64,000 bases of DNA, taken from Aquatica leii (taxonomy: Eukaryota > Arthropoda > Insecta > Coleoptera > Lampyridae). The translations under genes and the position numbers were made by a program. Within the stretch, counting starts at the first letter, position 1. Every line of letters begins with the position of its first letter. The stretch is taken from positions 19,282,354 through 19,346,353 of the forward strand of contig CM069432.1 of the NCBI GenBank assembly GCA_035610365.1, read 5' to 3'. This document shows, one piece after another, positions 57,741-64,000 of the stretch. The notes under the pieces are model-generated. The model saw only the letters and a list, made by a program, of their open reading frames with translations. It was not told the origin of the DNA and did not search any database.

Positions 57741-57996
57741 AGAATTCTGTTTTCTTAATTAGTTGTTTTTTTACGCAATTGTTAGATTTTTTCTAGAATT
57801 GTAACAATTTACTTAATACGTAATAAAATATAAAATATGTTTGAGATCAGGTTCTCCGCAAGTACGTTGTAACCTTCGTGTTAATTCAAAGCATTCGCTT
57901 TCAAAAAGATCTCGGTAACTTACCCCGTTTTATTTATTGTTGAATTTTGAAATTTAAATTTACGGAACAGTATAATCGATGGATTTTTATTTTTAA
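57741..57996. other. Upstream region of the secreted-protein gene
   Basis: Should hold the first exon or promoter of the gene. On the minus strand a good donor, GGG|GTAAGT, lies at about 57924-57918, so a non-coding first exon is possible. No in-frame start codon could be tied to it. Confidence 0.3.
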
Positions 57997-60000
57997 GACT
58001 TTCGGGTTTTGAACCGCGTTCGCTGTCTGCTTCAGAAAGTTGAAGATATATGATCTTGAGAAACCTTTATTTTGCTCCGTTCGAGACAATCATCCGTGAT
58101 GGTTTCCAGTTTTCCGAGACAAGTTTTTCCAAACTTGGGCTACGTCGATACCATTATCACTGTTGAAATTATCGTACTTCTAGGTTTTGATTGCTTACTT
58201 ATATTATTCTGGGGTCAGAAGTTTCAAGATCTACCCAATTTTTTTGTTCTTTTAAATTTTATAGCGTGTTTGGTTTCTAGCAAGTGTTTTTCAACAGCTG
58301 ATCTTGTATTACATTTCCTTGTGTCTTTTTTCTTATCCTGGTAGAAATTTTACACCACGTTTGGCGCACATAAGTCAGCCCACGCGAACAAGAAATGTGG
58401 TAGACATTTGGTTTCTTGAGTGATGCCGTTGTCTCTTTTGATTTTGAAAAATTAGCGACATTGTCCTCACTTTTCTTCAAACACATCACATCAAGACCAG
58501 AACGGGGAAGCATATACCTCAAAAAGCCAGAACCTTGTTGAAAAAGAGAATACACTAGACCAGACGCCAATTAGACAAGAAATCTACGGAGCACAATAAG
58601 CTGACAGTCTGGGATTTGATCGACAAACTATACGGAAAAAGCCAAATAAATCGCCAAAAAAGCAAAGAAATTACAGAAATTCCAGAAACAACAACATCCG
58701 CCAAACCTAAAGTTAGAGACAGACAAGATCATCGTCAATCTACCCTTCACCACACTCGGCAAACCAGCAACAGTCATTTTATCTAAAAGATTAAACTTTG
58801 CTGTAACATCAACACAATCTTATTTATTGCATTAAAGATTACTTTGATGTTTTTAGTTCTAAGTATACTAACTATTTTGTTCATGTAGCTCTTTATGTCA
58901 GGGAGAAATGTAATAGCGATAAGGTATTCTTTCTTTAATTTTTTTTTATTGTGTTGTTTGTTTGCTATGTCTATGTTTGTTTTTCTGTATCCGTTTTTTC
59001 TCAAAGCGTCCGTTAGATGGCTTAGCTGACGATCTAGGCCCTGTGCACTAAAATTTTTAGCACTAAACAATTCTGAGCTGGATGATGATGCGATTGGGTA
59101 TTAAGGTATCTGTCGGTGTGTGTTTGTTTTATGTATACTTGATGCTCCAATGTGTTAGCCGTCTAAGAACGGAACGTTCTTATTTGTTTTGGTCTCCATG
59201 CTAAATTTGGTGTTAAGTTGTAATTGGTTGATGTGGTTTAAAAAACTGTCGTGTGCTTCTGCTCCGTGAGGCCAATTTGTGAAAGTACCATCCACGTAAC
59301 GTAGCCAGCATTTTGGTTTGAGTGCAGCGGCTTCTAATGCTGTTTCTTTAAAATCCTGCAATCCTGACAATAACTGGAGAAAGTAGCAATTCCTTGACTG
59401 CTTCTTCAGTTGGTTTGTATGTAACGTTGTTGAAAGAAAAATATGTACGTTAATTTTAAGCATAGTTAAATTAGTACTTTAAGCTCATTATCCAATTTTG
59501 CTTTTCGTAATTTGGTTTTGACAATGTCCAACTTTGTTTGTAATAGTACTTTTGTGAAGAAAGAGCTGACATCACAACTGACCAAAGTATTTTCTGTTCC
59601 ATACTTCATATCTGTAATCTATGAAACAAAGTGCTAAAAATTCTTAATCTGACGATGTTTTTTTTTCTCTGAGAGGTTGGGGAATTGCACATATGTATCT
59701 CGCCAAAGGATGGGTGGATAAATTTGTAGCACTCGGGCGATCTGCTGAATGCTAAAACAGACGTTTCTTGTGATGTTCTTGGATCGTGCTTGCTGATTTT
59801 ACAGTTGCCAAAATTTTGTTTTTATTAGATTTATTTTTAACGGTTTCTATGCCGGAGCAATGTGTTGATTGTCTTCAATTGCGGCTATAGAACTGAATAC
59901 AGTATTTCCCTTCTTTTCGTTCTTTTTCTTTTCTCTATATGTTAGGACGGGTCCCTTTTTTGTTCTTATACGGGACGAAGAACGAATCAGGCAGTAACAA
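57997..60000 (-). mobile_element. Penelope-like element with inverted segment
   Basis: Minus-strand pieces of a Penelope-like element. NTLVSCDVSSFFTKVLL at about 59605-59540 is the palm start with its Asp. LKPKCWLRYVDGTFTNWPHG and MET...VPFLDG at 59463-59155 are the catalytic block, where the usual YVDD reads YVDG. KKNGYRKTNID and LPDIKSYMNKI at 59070-58783 are the thumb region. VYHISCSRGLTYVRQTW and ISTRI at 58440-58340 are the GIY-YIG nuclease, with YIGQT reading YVRQT. A CTGAAG...CGAAAG hairpin-like motif lies at 58048-57997. Between 58590 and 58820 the plus strand reads KLETDKIIVNLPFTTLG and VILSKRLNFAVT, which is N-terminal Penelope text in the opposite direction. Broken in many places. 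Confidence 0.7.
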
Positions 60001-60959
60001 CAAGTTATATCTTTTTCCGTTTTTTCTTATATCTATCTTTTTTACTTTACATTTTTTTCTTCTTGGGCCTAGAATTTTTCTGGGTGCTAACCATTCTTCT
60101 TTTTTTTAATCTTCTTTATGATTAGCTTTTTGATCGAAGTATTAGTCTCCCCTTTCGTTCCTTCTACGGAGAGAAGAATAAAACAGACACTTACATCTTG
60201 TTTTATATTTCTCTGTCTCTCTTTTTTTCTTTTTCTGTCTTGCTTACTCTACATTTCTTTCTTCTTTGATCTGTGAGTCTTTTATGTGCCAACCATTTTT
60301 TTTATTTTTCTTTAAGGTTTACATCTGGAACTGCTCGTTGAGCATAGAAGCATCAAGTTTTATTTTTCTGCGTTTTTCCTACTCTTCATTTTTTTTCTTC
60401 TTCCATTATTGCTTTGCTTTGGCGCTTGAAGCTTAAATAGATTGCAACGTCGTTTCTTGTACTTCACGTATTTCTGTTTAGTTCGCTTTTTGATGTTATT
60501 GGTCACTGTTGGAATATTTTTTCTCTTAGGATTTCTTTTGGTTTTGAGATATTCTAATCCGTTCTTTGACTTTCTAAGTTCTAGGTAACATTCCAATGCG
60601 TTAAACAACGGCTAACGTTTATCGGTTTTCTTTTTTATTTTTACTCTTTTTCTTTCTTTCTTTTGGTTTTGTTTGCGCTATGCGGACTGGAATTTACTTA
60701 GTTCGGTACACTCAGGTAGTGTTTGGCTTTGGGATTATCTTGTTGTGACCTTTAGATTACTGATTAGTTTTTTTGCCTTTTAGATAACCCAACTTATGTC
60801 GACTTGCAATTAGAATCCAATTCGTTGGTTTTATTTTCTTAAATCTTTAGAGTCTGCTTGGTTGTTTTGGTAGGAATAATCTCATACGACTTTTTGGCAC
60901 AACTTTTTCCTTTTTTGATTCCGCATATCCACGTTCACCATCCGATATATAAGTAGGTC
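60001..60959. other. T-rich interval, no gene seen
   Basis: Long TTTTTCTTTT-type runs. The minus-strand frame 60608-60360 is Lys/Arg-rich only because of this composition, although an N-terminal part of the Penelope element or of another element cannot be excluded. Nothing else supported. Confidence 0.4.
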
Positions 60960-62160
60960 GGGGGAAGATGAAAGTTGGGGGAAGAAGCAAGTTTCGGGAT
61001 ATTACGTTGATCTGCAAGTAGATGGCAGCACTAACGCCTTCCAGCGTGGATGCACCGTGTATGAAGACCGCTATTGAAGCTATTGAGTTTAATATCCAGT
61101 GTAATCGTTGTTAAACTGAAAAGTACATTATTTTGGCTTGGTAAGTACATAATTTATAATATTTTGTTGCCATAATTTAAGGTTTTAGCGCACGATGTAT
61201 GATACAAAGGCTAGGCAAGCCATAACATTTTTTTCACGTGTTTCTTTCTAAGTGAACGGCAGTTTTAGCAATATGGCCGATCCCCGCAGAACGAAAATAA
61301 ATACTAGTGGCATCTTCCCCCTATGGTTGGGGGATGATGACAGTTATTAAGCAAAATCTATTTTGTATTGTAAAATCATCTCTGCACGTGTTAAAATACC
61401 TTTTCTTTTTAAAATTTCTGCATGTGGAATTTATCCCTACAACCCGCAGAAAATTCCAGATCATGCCTTTGCTATTTCAGACAACGCAGAAGCTGTCTCT
61501 GTTGTAGCAAATGAAAATCAAGTACCTAACATTCCCTTGGTGATTCCTTCTACCAGTAAAGATGGTCCTAATACGTCATTTGAAGAAATCAGTCCAGTTC
61601 CAAACGTCGTCAAACCAAAACCTACGGGAAGAAAAAACCAATCGGCTGAAGTGCTAACTGCGGAGGAGAAGAGAACGGAAATGAAAAAGAAGAAAGCTCT
61701 TACAGTAAAACCAAAGGGGAAAAGAATGCAACCAAAGAGAAAACGGAAGCAAAGTTCCTGTTCCTCATCATCATCGTCCTCTGCTGTAAATATACAGAGC
61801 AAGAGTGAAGACAGTGACATGGAAAATGAAGACGATGATTTTTGTGTTGTGTGTACTGGATACTTTTATGATAAAAAAGGACCAAAATGTGATTGGCTGC
61901 AGTGCGTAAAATGCAAAAAGTCGCTCCATAAAATGTGCAGTAAAAACAATTTGCATTGTGAAAAGTGAAGTTAAGAAAAAAATGGCTTTATCTTGTTTCC
62001 TTTAGATATTAAGTGAAAAAGGATTAAATTAACGTTTTAACGTTACTCCTTACATAAATTCAGTATTTAAAATCTTTCTTTGATGTTTTTGTGCACTTAA
62101 TATATAGTGACATCTTCCCCCACATTAACTGGCATCTTACCCATTTGGGGAAGATGCCAG
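60960..62160 (+). mobile_element. pogo-like remnant with GGGGGAAGATG ends
   Basis: GGGGGAAGATG at 60960-60970 recurs inverted as CATCTTCCCCC at 62111-62121. Further copies of the motif lie at 60977 (GGGGGAAGA), 61311 (CATCTTCCCCC) and in a hairpin at 62129-62160 (CTGGCATCTTACCC...GGGGAAGATGCCAG). Between them lies the C-terminal third of a pogo-like transposase, so this is an internally deleted or decayed transposon. A clean TA target duplication could not be read. Confidence 0.6.
61363..61968 (+). pseudogene. pogo/jerky-like transposase C-terminal part
   Basis: 201 codons. The first 40 (FKISACGIYPYNPQKIPDHAF) match the FxxTGIYPFNxxxIPDxxF block that ends the DDE domain of pogo/jerky transposases. 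A Lys/Ser-rich linker follows (KGKRMQPKRKRKQ, then a run of Ser), an acidic stretch, and a PHD-like Cys/His finger: DFCVVCTGYFYD, DWLQCVKCKKSLHKMC and LHCEK. The same architecture in diverged form ends the transposase at 48.3 kb. The catalytic domain is missing upstream, so it is a remnant, though the frame itself is open and intact; a co-opted finger protein cannot be excluded. Confidence 0.7.
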
Positions 62161-62164
62161 TATT

Positions 62165-64000
62165 GTGCTTTCATTGACATGGAATTTTTTTGCTTCTTTT
62201 ATATTTATATTTATGCATTAATAATTTTGTTACTTACAGTTTAATAAATAAGCAGTGTTGTGAGATAATTTAATTTTGTTTTGAGTCTTCAATCTTACGA
62301 TAAATGGACGCAACTCCTTAAGTGTGGCAACTTCCCACGACTTACATACTTGAGTTTCTTCTTTATACTTTTTAGTTTCTCAGTTTTGGGGATTATATAC
62401 AAGGGTGAGGTTTTAATCGCCAGGAGTTAGAGTTTGATTAGATTTATTGATCTTTTGTGCTTGCTACAATTTTTTTTTCTTACTCTTACCGCCGTGGGTC
62501 CGTTGAGTGTTTTCTGAGAAAGGCAATGGTGTTTAGGAATCTCTGCTTCATGCAACTGCTGAAAAGGATGTATCCCTCTTTTCTCTTTTGGGATGACTTG
62601 ATTGTGTGCTGTAGGTATTCTAGGTTCTAGTGTTCATAACGTCGGCATGTTCTTTTTCTTCATCTGGGTTCGGATTTTTTTAATAAAAGTGGGTTGATTG
62701 TGGTGTTTAAGCTTTGATCTTTGACGTATGCTTATACTTTTGTTTTACTTGACATTTACGGAGGAGGGGTGAGCGCGAACGGAAGCAACTTTCACTTTTC
62801 AACTAGTTTACGCAGTCTCTAACTGTTGGGTAATATAGCCAGATGACCAAACCTTTTAACTTGTGTAAAACTAAAAACAAGTGAAACACGAGAGTAAAAA
62901 TATAAATAATAGACTATTTCCTTCCTTTTTAATTGTCGTTTATGAAGATTATTCTTTTTTTACTAATGTTTTACAACTATTTCTAATCACTGTTTTTTGT
63001 CTAAACAAAGCGTTTAATAATCTTTTAAATATTCTAGTATTGGAGCTTTTGTTCTTATTTTTTTAAATTTAGTTTTAACAGGTGATTTGGTAAAATATTC
63101 AAAACTTTTTATAAACTCTCATGATGAACAAAGCAACGGAAGATAAGTCGATAAAACTTCGTGTCCCACTTTTATTCTGTGAGATAAATATTTTATTGTT
63201 TTTACTATCAAAACACAAAACTTCAAAAATAAATCTTATATCAGCACAAAAACAGAACTAGGAATTGATAATAAATTCATTGTAAACAGAACATGACTGA
63301 TTAGTTATGGGACAAAAAATTTACTTAATGTAATGATAAAAATTAAATAAAAAACTGTAAACTGATAAAGATTAAACTCTTAACAAAAATCGAATTTGAG
63401 ATCCAAAGCAAAATTATAAAAATTCTATGAAAATGAAAATGAGTTAAAAGCGATTTTTTAAGTTTATGTTTAATGTTTAATATCTAAAGTTGTTCCTAAA
63501 ATAATTCAACAAAAATGATTACTATTAGTATACGGTAATAACGTTTCCAAAAAACCAAATAGAAGTTTGAATTAATTTTAAAGAAACAACGACAATACTG
63601 AATGAGTTAACTTTTAAAGTCAACAGTATTTTGTCTAAAAAAACTTAAACTTCTGCATTAAAATTTCTTATCTATCTTAAGAAAAGACATGCAGTAATAA
63701 ACTACTGAAATAAATGTAATACACTTACCGGTTAACACAACACAAATTTGTTTAAACATTTGAAATTGGTTGGTTTGAATTTACTATAATTTTGTATCTT
63801 CAAAACATGTACTTATATAAAGAAACTGGAGTATTTAAATGGTGATTGTGTACGGTGCAGTAAATATGAGCTCGTTAAGGGTCAAAAAGACAAATAGCTA
63901 TTGACCTAAAGGTTAATACAGAGCAAAAAAAAATATCGACGTATTGCTTATTTACTAATGTATAAATTGATTAACATTATTTAAAAATAACCACAAAAAT
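62165..64000. other. AT-rich interval, no gene seen
   Basis: Low-complexity AT-rich DNA with poly-A and poly-T runs. A somewhat more balanced stretch at 62380-62680 shows no convincing frame on either strand. No RNA gene or repeat recognised. Confidence 0.45.

Noticed and set aside
60360-60608. 82-codon Lys/Arg-rich minus-strand frame as a gene
   Set aside because: Composition follows the T-rich plus strand; no domain and no splice or start context.
1-64000. tRNA, rRNA or other structural RNA genes
   Set aside because: Looked for tRNA A/B-box-like text and rRNA-like blocks by eye and found nothing convincing; a covariance-model scan would be decisive.

Overview
The window reads as nuclear DNA of an insect: AT-rich, full of animal-type mobile elements (Ty3/gypsy, copia, LINEs, Penelope, pogo, piggyBac, Tc1/IS630-type), and with at least one host gene split by 47- and 56-bp introns. 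A beetle would fit the element mix, but I cannot name the order from sequence alone. Almost all recognisable coding sequence belongs to mobile elements. The one well-supported host gene is a small secreted-protein gene at 57.0-57.7 kb (minus strand).

Layout. 0-0.5 kb: 3' tail of a Ty3/gypsy pol. 0.5-2.8 kb: AT-rich, no gene seen. 2.8-7.9 kb: a minus-strand LINE interrupted by a 1.5-kb block carrying two GC-rich minisatellites. 8.3-15.0 kb: a young Ty3/gypsy element (Gypsy-1) with nearly identical LTRs. 15.2-17.3 kb: copy A of a TIR DNA transposon. 17.5-18.3 kb: Penelope-like remnant. 18.3-21.6 kb: no gene recognised. 21.6-29.1 kb: a nest in which an inverted solo LTR is split by an older relative (Gypsy-2), which is itself split by a 1.5-kb solo LTR. 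29.1-31.9 kb: mostly unknown. 31.9-34.6 kb: fragments of IS630-type, piggyBac and pogo transposases plus another solo LTR. 34.75-36.4 kb and 36.8-39.5 kb: two different 5'-truncated LINEs. 40.0-42.6 kb: copy B. 43.5-44.1 kb: unexplained GC-rich patch. 44.4-45.0 kb: solo LTR. 45.1-52.4 kb: a diverged relative of the A/B/C family apparently split by a copia element, which is itself split by a pogo-like transposon. 53.8-56.3 kb: copy C, the best preserved. 57.0-57.7 kb: host gene. 58.0-60.0 kb: Penelope-like element. 61.0-62.2 kb: pogo-like remnant. 62.2-64 kb: AT-rich, nothing seen.

Two observations stand out. First, Gypsy-1 and Gypsy-2 both carry, directly after the integrase end of pol, a macro domain of the OARD1/TARG1 (terminal ADP-ribose glycohydrolase) type followed by a CCCH zinc finger. 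The catalytic Lys and Asp are visible at the family's own 41-residue spacing. I know of no standard description of such a cargo in Ty3/gypsy elements. Second, a 2.58-kb DNA transposon is present in three near-identical copies plus a diverged one. It has about 130-bp imperfect terminal inverted repeats beginning CACTGGTCTGCA, a TTA target duplication, and a 566-codon Cys-rich protein with a plausible DDE triad that I cannot place in a named superfamily.
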